From an uncultured bacterium (lineage in GTDB: Bacteria > Actinomycetota > Coriobacteriia > Coriobacteriales > Coriobacteriaceae), in the NCBI GenBank assembly GCA_905215505.1, contig CAJMPU010000001.1, positions 131,100 to 195,099 of the forward strand: DNA of 64,000 nucleotides, given 5' to 3'. The notes under the pieces are model-generated. The model was not told the DNA's origin. It saw nothing but the letters and a program-made list of their open reading frames with translations, and ran no database searches. Position 1 is the first letter of the stretch; the number at the start of each line of letters is the position of its first letter. Made by a program: the position numbers and the translations under genes. This document shows, piece by piece, positions 16,957 to 25,186 of this stretch.

Positions 16957-18735
16957 ATGGACGCCATCGTAAAGATGCTCGAAAAGCATCAACCGTTCTT
17001 TGAGAAGATCTCGAGGAACATCTACCTCCAGGCCATCAAGGACGGATTTCTTGGGTGCATGCCCATTGTCCTCACCTCTTCGATCTTTCTGCTGATCGCC
17101 ACGCTTCCCGGCGTGGTCGGCATCACGCTGCCCCAGCCGCTCATCGACTGGTGCAACAAGCTCTACAACTTCACCATGGGCGTCATGGGCATCATGGTTG
17201 CCGGCACCACTGCCAAGAACTTCACGGCATCCATGAACCGTCGCATGCCCGCCGGCAAAGTGCTCAACGACGGTTCCACCATGGTGGCCGCCCAGTGCAG
17301 CATGCTGCTGCTCGCAGTCACGCAGTTCACCACCAAGCTCAACGGCTCCGAACTTTCGGTCTTCGATTGCACCAGCATGGGTACGCGCGGTCTGTTCTCG
17401 GCCTATATCGCCGCGTTCATTACCGTGTGGGTCTACAAATTCTGCGTCTCGCGCGATCTGACCATTAAGCTGCCCAAGGAGGTCCCGGGCGCCATCGCTC
17501 AGAACTTCCGCGACATCATCCCCTTTGGCGGCGCCGTCATCATCTGCGGCATCATCGATGTCGTCGTGCGCAACCTCATGGGCGTTCCGTTCTCCGAGCT
17601 GCTTATCAAACTGCTCTCCCCGCTCTTTACCGCTGCAGAAACCTATCCTGGCCTTATCCTTATCCAGGCAGCCACCGCGTTCTTCTGGTTCATCGGTGTC
17701 CACGGCCCCTCGATCGTCCAGCCGGGCATCGACCCCATCCGTCTTGCCAACCAGGCCGAGAACCTGCAGGTTCTGCTGGCAGGCGGCCACCCCGCCCACT
17801 CCCTCACCTTTAACATGTCGCTCGTGGGTGAGTTCGGCGGCACCGGCGCCACGTTCATCGTGCCACTTCTGCTGATTCTCTTTATGAAGTCCAAGCAGCT
17901 CAAAGCCGTCGGTAAGGCCTCGATTGTTCCTGTTGCCTTCGCCGTCAACGAACCGCTGCTCTTTGGCGCGCCGATGATCCTTAACCCCTACATGCTCATC
18001 CCCTTTGTTGCCGCCGGCTGCGTCAACGTGAGTGTTGCCAAGTTCTTTATCGATAACGTGGGCATGAACGGCTTCTCCTTCGTGGTGCCTTGGGCCACCC
18101 CCGCCCCCATCGGCATTTTCATCACCACGAACTTCCAGCTTATTGCCCTGGTATTTGTCGCGATCATCATCTTGCTGGACGCCATCATCTACCTGCCGTT
18201 CCTGAAGGCATACGATAAGCTGCTCTGCGACCAGGAGGCCGAGCGCGCCGCCGAGCTGGGCCTTGAGTCCGATGGTGCCGCTGCCATCGCCGCCAACGCC
18301 TCTGCACCCGCTGTCGAGCAGACTACCGCTTCCGTCGAGCCGACCGCCGCTGCCGCCGACAGCAAGCCTGTCGCCGATCAGCCCGAGCCCGCCGCCGACG
18401 CATCCGCCAAGAAGGATGTCGACGGTCTGAAGGTCCTCGTCCTGTGCGCCGGCGCCGGCACCTCTGCCATGCTTGCCAATGCCATCAAGGAAGGTGCCGC
18501 GCAGACCGGAGAGAACATCGCTTCCTCTGCCGGCGCTTATGGCCAGCACACTGCCATCATGGATCAGTACGACGTCATCGTGCTCGCCCCGCAGGTCCGT
18601 AGCTACTACAACGACATGAAGGCCGACACCGATCGTCTGGGCATTAAGCTGCTCGCTCCCCGCGGTAAGGAATATATCGACCTTACTCGCGACCCTGCTG
18701 GCGCCATCAAGTGGCTCCGCGAGAACCTCGACTAG
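16957..18735 (+). CDS. lacE: PTS lactose-family EIICB permease, copy 2
   Basis: A 592-residue paralogue of the first lacE. The EIIC domain has the conserved VHGPSIVQPGI and FAVNEPLLFGAPMILNP stretches; after an Ala/Pro-rich linker the EIIB domain carries the phosphorylatable Cys497 in VLVLCAGAGTSAMLANAI. The start follows AAAGGAG. It shares an operon with lacG2 and probably uses the EIIA at 9956-10294, as no second EIIA of this type is present. The differences in the EIIC part suggest a different beta-galactoside preference, but the substrate cannot be read from sequence. Confidence 0.92.
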   Translation: MDAIVKMLEKHQPFFEKISRNIYLQAIKDGFLGCMPIVLTSSIFLLIATLPGVVGITLPQPLIDWCNKLYNFTMGVMGIMVAGTTAKNFTASMNRRMPAGKVLNDGSTMVAAQCSMLLLAVTQFTTKLNGSELSVFDCTSMGTRGLFSAYIAAFITVWVYKFCVSRDLTIKLPKEVPGAIAQNFRDIIPFGGAVIICGIIDVVVRNLMGVPFSELLIKLLSPLFTAAETYPGLILIQAATAFFWFIGVHGPSIVQPGIDPIRLANQAENLQVLLAGGHPAHSLTFNMSLVGEFGGTGATFIVPLLLILFMKSKQLKAVGKASIVPVAFAVNEPLLFGAPMILNPYMLIPFVAAGCVNVSVAKFFIDNVGMNGFSFVVPWATPAPIGIFITTNFQLIALVFVAIIILLDAIIYLPFLKAYDKLLCDQEAERAAELGLESDGAAAIAANASAPAVEQTTASVEPTAAAADSKPVADQPEPAADASAKKDVDGLKVLVLCAGAGTSAMLANAIKEGAAQTGENIASSAGAYGQHTAIMDQYDVIVLAPQVRSYYNDMKADTDRLGIKLLAPRGKEYIDLTRDPAGAIKWLRENLD

Positions 18736-18748
18736 TTTCTCCCCTGTT

Positions 18749-18775
18749 GGTGCCCGGATCCCCAGTTCGGGCACC
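18749..18775 (+). terminator. Intercistronic hairpin lacE2-lacG2
   Basis: GGTGCCCG pairs with CGGGCACC around an 11-nt loop; no T run. It occupies the same place as the lacE1-lacG1 hairpin. Confidence 0.5.
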
Positions 18776-18809
18776 TCTCCCTATTCGTATCCCACAGAAA
18801 GGATGACTC

Positions 18810-20231
18810 ATGACCAACCCCATGCAGTTCCCCGACGGCTTTGTGTTTGGCGGCGCCACCGCCGCTTACCAGGTTGAGGGCGAGACGCGCACGCACGGCA
18901 AGGGCAAAGTGCCCTGGGACGATTTCCTGGCTGCTCAGGGTCGCTTCTCCCCCGATCCTGCAAGCGACTTCTACAACAAATATCCGGTCGATATCGACCT
19001 GTGCCAGCGCTTCGGCATCAACGGTATTCGCGTCTCCATCGCTTGGAGCCGTATCTTCCCCAGTGGCACCGGCGAGATTAACCCCGAGGGCGTCGCCTTC
19101 TATCACGAGCTCTTTGCCACCTGCAACAAAGCTGGCGTTATCCCCTATGTCACGCTCGATCACTTCGATACGCCCGAGGCCTTCTACCAGGACGGCGGCG
19201 AGGGATTCCTGACGCGCACGACCATCGACGCCTTCGTCGAGTACGCCAAGTTCTGCTTTGCCGAGTTCACCGAGGTCAAGCATTGGTTTACCTTTAACGA
19301 GATTCCCGCGACCGCCGAGGGCAGCTTTATCGTCGGCAACTGGCCGCACGGTGAGAAGTGCCGTCTGGACAAGGCCTTCCAGCTCATGCACAACATGATG
19401 GTGGCCCACGCCAAGGCTGTCGTCGCCTTCCATGAGGGCGGCTTTGAGGGCGAGATCGGCATTGTCCAGAACCTGGAGCCCAAGTATCCCCTCGACCCCA
19501 ACAATGCCGCCGACTGTGAGGCAGCTCGCATGGCCGACGTCATCAACAACCGCTGGGTGCTCGACGCCACCTTCCGCGGCCACTATGCAGCCGACACCAT
19601 GGAGGCTGCGACCAAGCTGGCCCATATCGCCGGCGGCGAGCTCGACGTCCGCTACGAGGACATCGCCGCGCTGACCGCCGCGCTCCCCTACAACGATTGC
19701 CTGGGTGTCAACACCTACAAGTGCCAGTTCCTGCGTGCCGCCGAGGGCGAAAACGACATCAACCACAATGGCACCGGCGACAAGGGCTCCTCGCGCTGGT
19801 TCCTCAAGGGCGTGGGCGAGTCATGCGTACGCGAAGGCGTACCCACCACCGACTGGGACTGGATCATCTATCCCGAGGGCCTCTACGACCTGTTGCTGCG
19901 CATTAAGAACGATTACCCCAACTATAAGAAGATCTACATCACCGAGAACGGCATGGGCTATAAGGACGACTTTGAGGACGGCTTTATCGACGACGCCCCT
20001 CGCATCGACTATATGCGTCAGCATCTCGCATGGATCCTCAAGGCGATCGACGGCGGCGTGAACGTCGACGGCTACTTTGTGTGGTCGCTGCAGGACCAGT
20101 TCTCCTGGACCAACGGCTATAACAAGCGCTACGGCCTGTTCTACATCGACTTTGAGACCCAGAAGCGCTATCCCAAGGCCAGCGCGTACTGGTACAAGAA
20201 CGTCGCGGAGACCGGCCTGCTCATGGCCTAG
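18810..20231 (+). CDS. lacG: 6-phospho-beta-galactosidase (GH1), copy 2
   Basis: A 473-residue GH1 enzyme very similar to lacG1 over its whole length (FVFGGATAAYQVEGETRTHG near the N terminus). The acid/base Glu is in WFTFNEIP (about residue 166) and the nucleophile in YITENGMGYKDDF (about 383). It has a better ribosome site (GAAAGGATG) than copy 1. Expected to cleave a phosphorylated beta-galactoside delivered by lacE2. The main differences from copy 1 are around the substrate entrance (for example DTPEAFYQDGGEG in place of DTPLPLFEKGD), in line with a different aglycone. Confidence 0.92.
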   Translation: MTNPMQFPDGFVFGGATAAYQVEGETRTHGKGKVPWDDFLAAQGRFSPDPASDFYNKYPVDIDLCQRFGINGIRVSIAWSRIFPSGTGEINPEGVAFYHELFATCNKAGVIPYVTLDHFDTPEAFYQDGGEGFLTRTTIDAFVEYAKFCFAEFTEVKHWFTFNEIPATAEGSFIVGNWPHGEKCRLDKAFQLMHNMMVAHAKAVVAFHEGGFEGEIGIVQNLEPKYPLDPNNAADCEAARMADVINNRWVLDATFRGHYAADTMEAATKLAHIAGGELDVRYEDIAALTAALPYNDCLGVNTYKCQFLRAAEGENDINHNGTGDKGSSRWFLKGVGESCVREGVPTTDWDWIIYPEGLYDLLLRIKNDYPNYKKIYITENGMGYKDDFEDGFIDDAPRIDYMRQHLAWILKAIDGGVNVDGYFVWSLQDQFSWTNGYNKRYGLFYIDFETQKRYPKASAYWYKNVAETGLLMA

Positions 20232-20253
20232 TTTCCGCCGCATACCCCCTGTC

Positions 20254-20291
20254 GGCCGCATGAGAATCCCTCCACGGGTTCACATGCGGCC
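20254..20291 (+). terminator. Probable lacG2 terminator
   Basis: GGCCGCATG pairs with CATGCGGCC (20283-20291) with an internal loop, followed by TATATGTTTTG. Confidence 0.55.
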
Positions 20292-20321
20292 TATATGTTT
20301 TGCCCGGGCCTGAGCCTGTCG

Positions 20322-20463
20322 TTTGTCTCGATCTGTAACACCTGGCAGGGATTTTCAGCCCCAGCTGTTACAAATCAAGATGAACGGAATGACTGGGCCG
20401 AAAGATCTCAATCTGTAACATCTAGCCGAGATTTTCACCCCCAACTGTTACGGATCGAGACAA
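20322..20463. repeat. Tandem array of two 81-bp hairpin units
   Basis: The same unit as at 15275-15656: left arms TCTCGATCTGTAACA and TCTCAATCTGTAACA, 25-nt loops, and right arms starting TGTTAC. The period is about 80 bp. Again the array lies right after a lacG gene. Confidence 0.85.
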
Positions 20464-20489
20464 TTAGATGGTCAAATCCACCCTTGCAT

Positions 20490-20600
20490 GTCATATCGCG
20501 TCACCTTGACGCGCAAAATGACGCGCAATTTTTTTCGTGTCATACTTTTGATGTGCGAAATGACGTGTAAAATTTTACATGTCATTTTTCGTGTCAAGTT
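20490..20600. promoter_or_regulatory. Palindrome-rich operator region before the AlbA-type gene
   Basis: A near-perfect 30-bp palindrome at 20558-20587 (arms AAATGACGTGTAAAA and TTTTACATGTCATTT), GCGTCA/TGACGC at 20498-20512, and several TGTCAT/ATGACG half-sites between. The last ends about 30 bp before the start codon. Autoregulation by the downstream gene is likely. Confidence 0.6.
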
Positions 20601-20618
20601 GAAGCAAAACGGAGCAAA

Positions 20619-21878
20619 ATGATGCAAGAGTCTAAAGATCTTGAGTTCAAGGAGAGCGTCACCAATTCGTTCCTTAAAACCGTCTCCGCTTATGCAAACA
20701 GCACGGGCGGGCGCGTCCTATTCGGAATCGATGACGACGGAAAAACCGTTGGCCTCGATAACCCCAAGCAGACCTGCCTAGATATCGAAAACAAGATTAA
20801 CGATTCGATTATCCCCCAGCCCGATTACTCCCTAAAAATCAACGAGTTCGATGCAACCGTAGAGCTTACGGTCTTTCCCGGCAGATCGAAGCCTTACCTG
20901 TACCGATCGAAGGCGTACAAGCGCAATGACACCGCGACCATACCAGTTGATACCCTAGGCCTTTCGCGCCTTGTGCTCGAGGGTCAAAACCTCTCCTTTG
21001 AACAGCTCGCGGCAAGTAAGCAAGATTTATCTTTCACCGTTTTAGAGAATCGCCTAATAGCAAAGCTTTCGCTTGAGTCGTTCACAACCGACACTCTCAA
21101 AACCCTCGGCCTGCTCGATGAGACCGGGACCTACAATAACGCAGCAGAGCTACTCGCGGACGAGAACGGCTTCCCAGGCATCGACATTGCAGTGTTTGGT
21201 GACACCATCAATCTCATTAAACAGCGCAAAACTCTTGAGCATGCATCAGTCTTAGCAGAAATTGACAGCGCGCTTGAACTATTTGAAGCTCAGTACTGCT
21301 ACGAAGAGATCAAGGGAATGGAACGAATTCGCAAGGAGCTCATTCCACTTGAGGCGTTCCGTGAGGCAATAACCAATGCAATCGTTCATAGGACTTGGGA
21401 TGTTCCCGCGCACATCCGCATCTCGATGTTCGACGACCGCGTGGAGGTCGCCTCGCCTGGCGGCTTGCCAGCAAGCATGACTGTCGATGAGTACCTGTCC
21501 GACATGCTGTCCGTTAGACGTAACGGCATTCTTGCCGAAGTCTTTTTGCGCCTAGGCCTTATCGAGGCATTCGGAACGGGCATTATGCGAATCCGAGACA
21601 CCTACAAAGGCAGCATCAAAAAGCCCCGTTTTCAAGTTTCGGACAACGCCATTGTGGTCACACTTCCCCTTCTCATGGATAACCCCGGGCTCGAAGGCGA
21701 CGAACTTACCGTATTCGGACTGCTAAGTGGAGTACGCCCTCAATCGACAAGTGAGCTTGCCGCCAAAGTGACCTTTAGCCGCTCGAAGCTACTTCGCATC
21801 CTCAAAAAACTCGTTGAAACAGGCCTGGTTACAGCTGAGGGCACCGGCAGGGGACAGAAGTACCGCCTGCAGCGTTAG
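20619..21878 (+). CDS. AlbA_2 (Schlafen-like) domain transcriptional regulator
   Basis: A 419-residue protein. Residues about 1-110 form an AlbA_2/divergent AAA domain (ESKDLEFKESV, STGGRVLFGIDDDGKTVG). The middle has AFREAITNAIVHRTWD and a RecG-like GHKL-type C-terminal region (about 240-355) with FDDRVEVASPGGLP and GLIEAFGTGIMRI. A C-terminal winged-helix region (about 362-419) follows, with SRSKLLRILKKLVETGLV. Such proteins are putative DNA-binding regulators whose ligand is unknown. The gene has its own palindromic control region and abuts the convergent DeoR gene stop to stop, with no gap. Confidence 0.85.
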   Translation: MMQESKDLEFKESVTNSFLKTVSAYANSTGGRVLFGIDDDGKTVGLDNPKQTCLDIENKINDSIIPQPDYSLKINEFDATVELTVFPGRSKPYLYRSKAYKRNDTATIPVDTLGLSRLVLEGQNLSFEQLAASKQDLSFTVLENRLIAKLSLESFTTDTLKTLGLLDETGTYNNAAELLADENGFPGIDIAVFGDTINLIKQRKTLEHASVLAEIDSALELFEAQYCYEEIKGMERIRKELIPLEAFREAITNAIVHRTWDVPAHIRISMFDDRVEVASPGGLPASMTVDEYLSDMLSVRRNGILAEVFLRLGLIEAFGTGIMRIRDTYKGSIKKPRFQVSDNAIVVTLPLLMDNPGLEGDELTVFGLLSGVRPQSTSELAAKVTFSRSKLLRILKKLVETGLVTAEGTGRGQKYRLQR

Positions 21879-22643
21879 TCAGCAGATGACCTGCGTATGT
21901 TCCTCGATGGCAGCGCGGTCCTCGGCGGTAATACCCGGCTCGCACACCACGGCGTCCAAATTGTCCAGGCGGCAGAAGGTGTAGAAGTCGCGCTTGCCGA
22001 TCTTGCTGGAGTCGGCGATCAGATAGCGCGAGTCCGCCTTACTAAAGGCGAGCTGCTGGATACGGCCCTCGTCCATGTTGGACGTGGATACGCCACCGTC
22101 CAAGATGCCGTTGGCGCCGATAAACGCCGCATCGATGCCCAGCGCGCGCAGGGTATCCTCGGCCGTTGGTCCCACAAAAGCGGCGGTGCGGCGACGGTAC
22201 ATACCGCCCACGAGGCACAGCTCGCAGTCTTCGCGCGCCTCGAGCAGGTTAAACACCGAAAGCGAATTGGTCACAATGCGCAGGCGAAACGTCGGCAGCA
22301 TCGAGGCCATCTGCTCAACCGTGGTGCCCGTGCCCAAAAAGATGGTCGAGCCCTCCTCGATAAGCTCCACAGCACGGCGCGCAATCTGCAGCTTTTCCTC
22401 GGCATGCTTAGTGCGCTTTTCGCTGTGCGAATACTCATGGCGCAACATAGCGTGCGGACGGCCCTGTGCACTGCGGGCTCCGCCGTGCACGCGCTCGATC
22501 TCGCCTAGGCTCGCAAGTTCTTCGAGGTCGCGGCGAATCGTCATGTCCGAAACGCCCAGCGCATCCGAAATCTCTTTGACCGAGACCGTGCCCTGCTCCT
22601 CGAGCAGCTGACGAACCTTATCCTGTCGCTCTGCCTTAATCAC
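21879..22643 (-). CDS. DeoR-family repressor, LacR-like
   Basis: A 254-residue DeoR protein: N-terminal winged helix (KVRQLLEEQGTVSVKEISDA, then VSDMTIRRDLEELASLGEIERVHGG, about residues 10-56) and a DeoR sensor domain with the conserved FLGTGTTVEQMA and IADSSKIGKRDFYTF motifs. The start is a GTG at 22643 after GCGAGG. By analogy with LacR of streptococci and lactococci it probably senses tagatose-6-phosphate and represses the lacAB group and lacF, where GAACA/TGTTC motifs are found; similar motifs occur upstream of its own start (near 22690). The regulatory targets are inferred. Confidence 0.85.
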   Translation of the reverse strand: MIKAERQDKVRQLLEEQGTVSVKEISDALGVSDMTIRRDLEELASLGEIERVHGGARSAQGRPHAMLRHEYSHSEKRTKHAEEKLQIARRAVELIEEGSTIFLGTGTTVEQMASMLPTFRLRIVTNSLSVFNLLEAREDCELCLVGGMYRRRTAAFVGPTAEDTLRALGIDAAFIGANGILDGGVSTSNMDEGRIQQLAFSKADSRYLIADSSKIGKRDFYTFCRLDNLDAVVCEPGITAEDRAAIEEHTQVIC

Positions 22644-22849
22644 GATGAATCCTCGCCGTTCTTTGCGCGCATATCATTCAAACAGTAACGAACAAATTGT
22701 ATCAGACTCGTACGCGTCAAAAATGAACGCCCGCACAGCTCCAATCATCACTTTTTTGAGAAAAATACCCCCTGCTTTAGTGGGGTGTAGTGATAATCTC
22801 GCCTGTTCGCGCTACAGTTTGTCGGAAATACCTCGATGTTAGGAACCAA

Positions 22850-23902
22850 ATGATCACTTCCGAGCTTTTCGGCACCGCGCCGTGCGGTACCCCCGTTCAT
22901 CGTTACACCCTCAACGGGCCCGAGATCTGTGTTCGCATTATGGACTATGGCGCCACCGTGTTGGGCATCGACGTGCCCGACATCCCCGGCAACGTGCGCG
23001 ATGTGGTGCTGGGCTTCGATAAGCTCGAGGATTACTTTGACAACCCCGCTTGCTTTGGCGCGACCATCGGACCTGTGGCCAACCGCACCGCTGGTGCCAC
23101 GATCACCATCGCCGGCACGGACTGGCATATGCCCGCCAACGAGGGCGCCAACAACCTGCACAGCGATCTTGAGTACGGCCTGCACAAGCGCGTGTGGGAC
23201 GTTGAGCTCGACGAGGTCCATAACACCGTGCGCATGACCACCTCGCTTAAGGACGGCGAGCTGGGCCTGCCCGGCAACCGAACCTTTACAGCCGTGTTTA
23301 CCGTTACGCGCACCGGCGTCTTCCGCATCGAGTATGGCTGCGAGAGCGACCGCGCCACCTACGTGTCCATGACCAACCACACGTACTTTAACCTTGCCGG
23401 TCATAACGCCGGCATGGACTGCGAACATTTCTTTGTCGCCAACGCCGCCCACTACCTGCCCATTAACGAGCAGAACATCCCCACCGGTGAGATTGCTCCG
23501 GTCGAGGGAACACCGTTTGACTTCCGCGAGCTGCGCCCCGTCGCCCCCGGCATGGAAGCCGACGACCCGCAGATTAAGCAGGCCCGTGGCTACGATCACT
23601 GTCTGTGCATCGATGGCTATCAGTACGGCCGTAATCTGCGCCGCGCCATGCACGTCGAGGAGATGTGGACCGGTCGCGAGCTGGACTACTACACCACCGC
23701 TCCGGGCGTACAGCTCTACACCGGTAACTGGCTGGGCGACGAGCATGCCAAGGACGACGCCAACTATGGCTGGGGCGCCGGCTTTGCCCTCGAGGCCGAG
23801 ATGTACCCCGACACGCCGCACCAGCCGCTGTTCCCGCAGGGCATTGTGGGCCCGGGTCACCCCTACAGCAATGTGATCGAATATCACTTTATGAGGCACT
23901 AA
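22850..23902 (+). CDS. galM: Aldose 1-epimerase (galactose mutarotase)
   Basis: Interconverts alpha and beta anomers of galactose ahead of galactokinase. The 350-residue length is typical of GalM. Conserved landmarks are GPVANRTAGATI (about residues 72-83), NEGANNLHSD with a substrate-site His (about 97-106), TNHTYFNLAGH with the catalytic His (about 177-187), and the C-terminal PGVQLYTGNW and catalytic Glu in FALEAEMYPDTPHQP. The ATG at 22850 follows TTAGGAA; in-frame ATG codons further upstream have no ribosome site. It is a single-gene unit with its own terminator, divergent from the DeoR gene. Confidence 0.94.
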   Translation: MITSELFGTAPCGTPVHRYTLNGPEICVRIMDYGATVLGIDVPDIPGNVRDVVLGFDKLEDYFDNPACFGATIGPVANRTAGATITIAGTDWHMPANEGANNLHSDLEYGLHKRVWDVELDEVHNTVRMTTSLKDGELGLPGNRTFTAVFTVTRTGVFRIEYGCESDRATYVSMTNHTYFNLAGHNAGMDCEHFFVANAAHYLPINEQNIPTGEIAPVEGTPFDFRELRPVAPGMEADDPQIKQARGYDHCLCIDGYQYGRNLRRAMHVEEMWTGRELDYYTTAPGVQLYTGNWLGDEHAKDDANYGWGAGFALEAEMYPDTPHQPLFPQGIVGPGHPYSNVIEYHFMRH

Positions 23903-23930
23903 GCCCATAACACAACATATCGCACAGCAG

Positions 23931-23964
23931 CGCCCGCCGGCACCACCGCCGACGGGCGTTTTTT
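23931..23964 (+). terminator. galM terminator
   Basis: CGCCCGCCGGC pairs with GCCGACGGGCG (one mismatch), followed by six T. Confidence 0.85.
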
Positions 23965-24000
23965 CATCTTTTGGGCTCATTTTCGCTGTGACTGTATGGG

Positions 24001-24173
24001 TGACATATCAAAACTATGTCCATTTACTACGTTTAGCCCGGGATGCTCGACCATGCACCAGTTTTTGTTTAATTCACGAGCCGTCTACCTGCGGTTTTGT
24101 TTTTCTCAAATTCGACATGCTCGGCGATAGCCGATCAAACGTAGTAAATGGGCATAGTTTTTGACAGGCGACA
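24001..24173. repeat. MITE-like element with ~34-bp terminal inverted repeats
   Basis: TGTCCATTTACTACGTTT near the left end (24017-24034) is matched by AAACGTAGTAAATGGGCA at the right (24137-24154). The similarity extends outward through ATCAAAACTA and TAGTTTTTGA to 24001 and 24173. The ~100-bp centre has no coding potential. No target-site duplication is obvious. Confidence 0.65.
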
Positions 24174-24196
24174 TCGCACGCGTCCCTCGCAAGGGC

Positions 24197-24230
24197 AAAA
24201 TGATCCGTTTTCCTCCGTCCCCAAGGATTA
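24197..24230. repeat. 36-bp palindrome-ended repeat, copy 2
   Basis: An inverted copy of 4776-4811: AATGATCC, then GTTTTCCTCCGTCCCCAA, then GGATTA. It overlaps the stop codon of the downstream minus-strand gene. Confidence 0.7.
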
Positions 24231-24710
24231 GTTGAACAGATTGCCGATGGGGTCGGGGGCGGAACTGGGGAGGTAGCGGATTTCTAGCTCTATGCCGAGC
24301 GCTTGCAGCTCTTTGAAGGCGGCGATGTCCGTATTGTCTACGGCAACGGTAGGCGTCACAGAACGCTTGCCCTCCCCCGCCTGCATATGGCCGATGCTGA
24401 TCTTGGTTATTGGCACGCCGCCCTTAACCAGCGCGAGCGCATCGGCGGGTGAGGCCACCATAATCAGGATCCATTGACGCGGCGTTGCGGTATGAATGAT
24501 ATCGACGGTCCTTTGCACCGAGAAAAACCGCATCCAAACGCCTTCTGGCGCCGCGACCCTCATGGGTGCCCATTGGCGCGAATCCGCCGCGATTTCATCG
24601 TTGACGATTAGGACAAGGTTGGAACCCACGGCTTCGTTCCACAGCTCAACGTCATGCCCGTAAATGAAACGGTCATCGATACGTGTAAGAAGGATCCTGG
24701 GTTGAGCCAT
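24228..24710 (-). CDS. Degenerate PTS mannose-family EIIB paralogue
   Basis: A 160-residue protein aligning end to end with the EIIB at 52845-53327 (shared ILLTRID at the start, LVKGGVPI, AAFKELQALGIELEIR near the end). The normally phosphorylated His of the RLVHGQV motif (His17 in the paralogue) is Tyr17 here: RFIYGHD. Phosphotransfer should therefore be lost unless the displaced His19 substitutes. It is an orphan: no EIIA, EIIC or EIID nearby. The frame is intact, so it may have a sensory or regulatory role, or be an early pseudogene. The ribosome site is weak. Confidence 0.8.
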   Translation of the reverse strand: MAQPRILLTRIDDRFIYGHDVELWNEAVGSNLVLIVNDEIAADSRQWAPMRVAAPEGVWMRFFSVQRTVDIIHTATPRQWILIMVASPADALALVKGGVPITKISIGHMQAGEGKRSVTPTVAVDNTDIAAFKELQALGIELEIRYLPSSAPDPIGNLFN

Positions 24711-24867
24711 GGCAGCCCCATTCTGTTTGAGACCCGTAAGAGCAAGACATCGCGTCTCCAATATTAGTGCATTTAAAGTGAGAAAAGCCGTCAGAACCCT
24801 TGCGCGGATGTTCGATGTCCCGTATCATAAACAGCCGTTGACGCCTCAGTTGCGTCACCACATGGCC

Positions 24868-24943
24868 GCCAGCGTAGCTCAGTTGGTAGAGCACCGCTCT
24901 CGTAAAGCGGGGGTCACCGGTTCGAGCCCGGTCGCTGGCTCCA
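24868..24943 (+). tRNA. tRNA-Thr (CGT)
   Basis: A 76-nt cloverleaf with CCA encoded: acceptor GCCAGCG pairing with CGCTGGC, D-arm GCTC-AGTTGGTAGA-GAGC-like, anticodon stem CCGCT/AGCGG around CTCGTAA (anticodon CGT), and T-loop GGTTCGAGCCC. Its 3' 45 bases are the left attachment site of the integrated element, so the element re-creates a functional tRNA on integration. Confidence 0.95.
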
Positions 24944-24948
24944 TTGCA
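24899..24948. repeat. attL (tRNA 3' end)
   Basis: The 50-bp repeat starts CTCGTAAAGC and ends CTCCATTGCA; it is identical to 42704-42753. Confidence 0.92.
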
Positions 24949-24955
24949 TTAGTGC

Positions 24956-24989
24956 AGCTCAGAAGCATAATTGCTTCTGAGCTTTTTTG
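24956..24989 (+). terminator. tRNA terminator supplied by the element
   Basis: AGCTCAGAAGCA pairs perfectly with TGCTTCTGAGCT, followed by TTTTTGTTTT. It lies inside the element, right after attL. Confidence 0.85.
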
Positions 24990-25092
24990 TTTTCTAGACT
25001 CCGCGACACTCCGCAAAGGGGTGAAAAAGGGGTGAAATATTTTTCTAAGTTTTTTTCACCCCCAACCATCTTCATGTAACCTTCATCAGTTA

Positions 25093-25137
25093 ACGGCCCC
25101 GTACCTTGAACATCTTGCGTCCAAGGTACGGGGCCGT
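25093..25137. terminator. Strong hairpin before the first cargo gene
   Basis: A perfect 16-bp stem (ACGGCCCCGTACCTTG and complement) around a 13-nt loop. The T tract is absent on the plus strand (TCACAAATAA follows), so it may be a barrier or regulatory hairpin rather than a plain terminator. Confidence 0.5.
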
Positions 25138-25186
25138 CACAAATAATAGAATTATACGAAGTAGCTTCGATTAGAGGAGAGCTGTC

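Noticed and set aside
16867..18774. 635-codon minus-strand frame opposite lacE2
   Set aside because: Antisense shadow; Gly/Asp-rich composition without domains.
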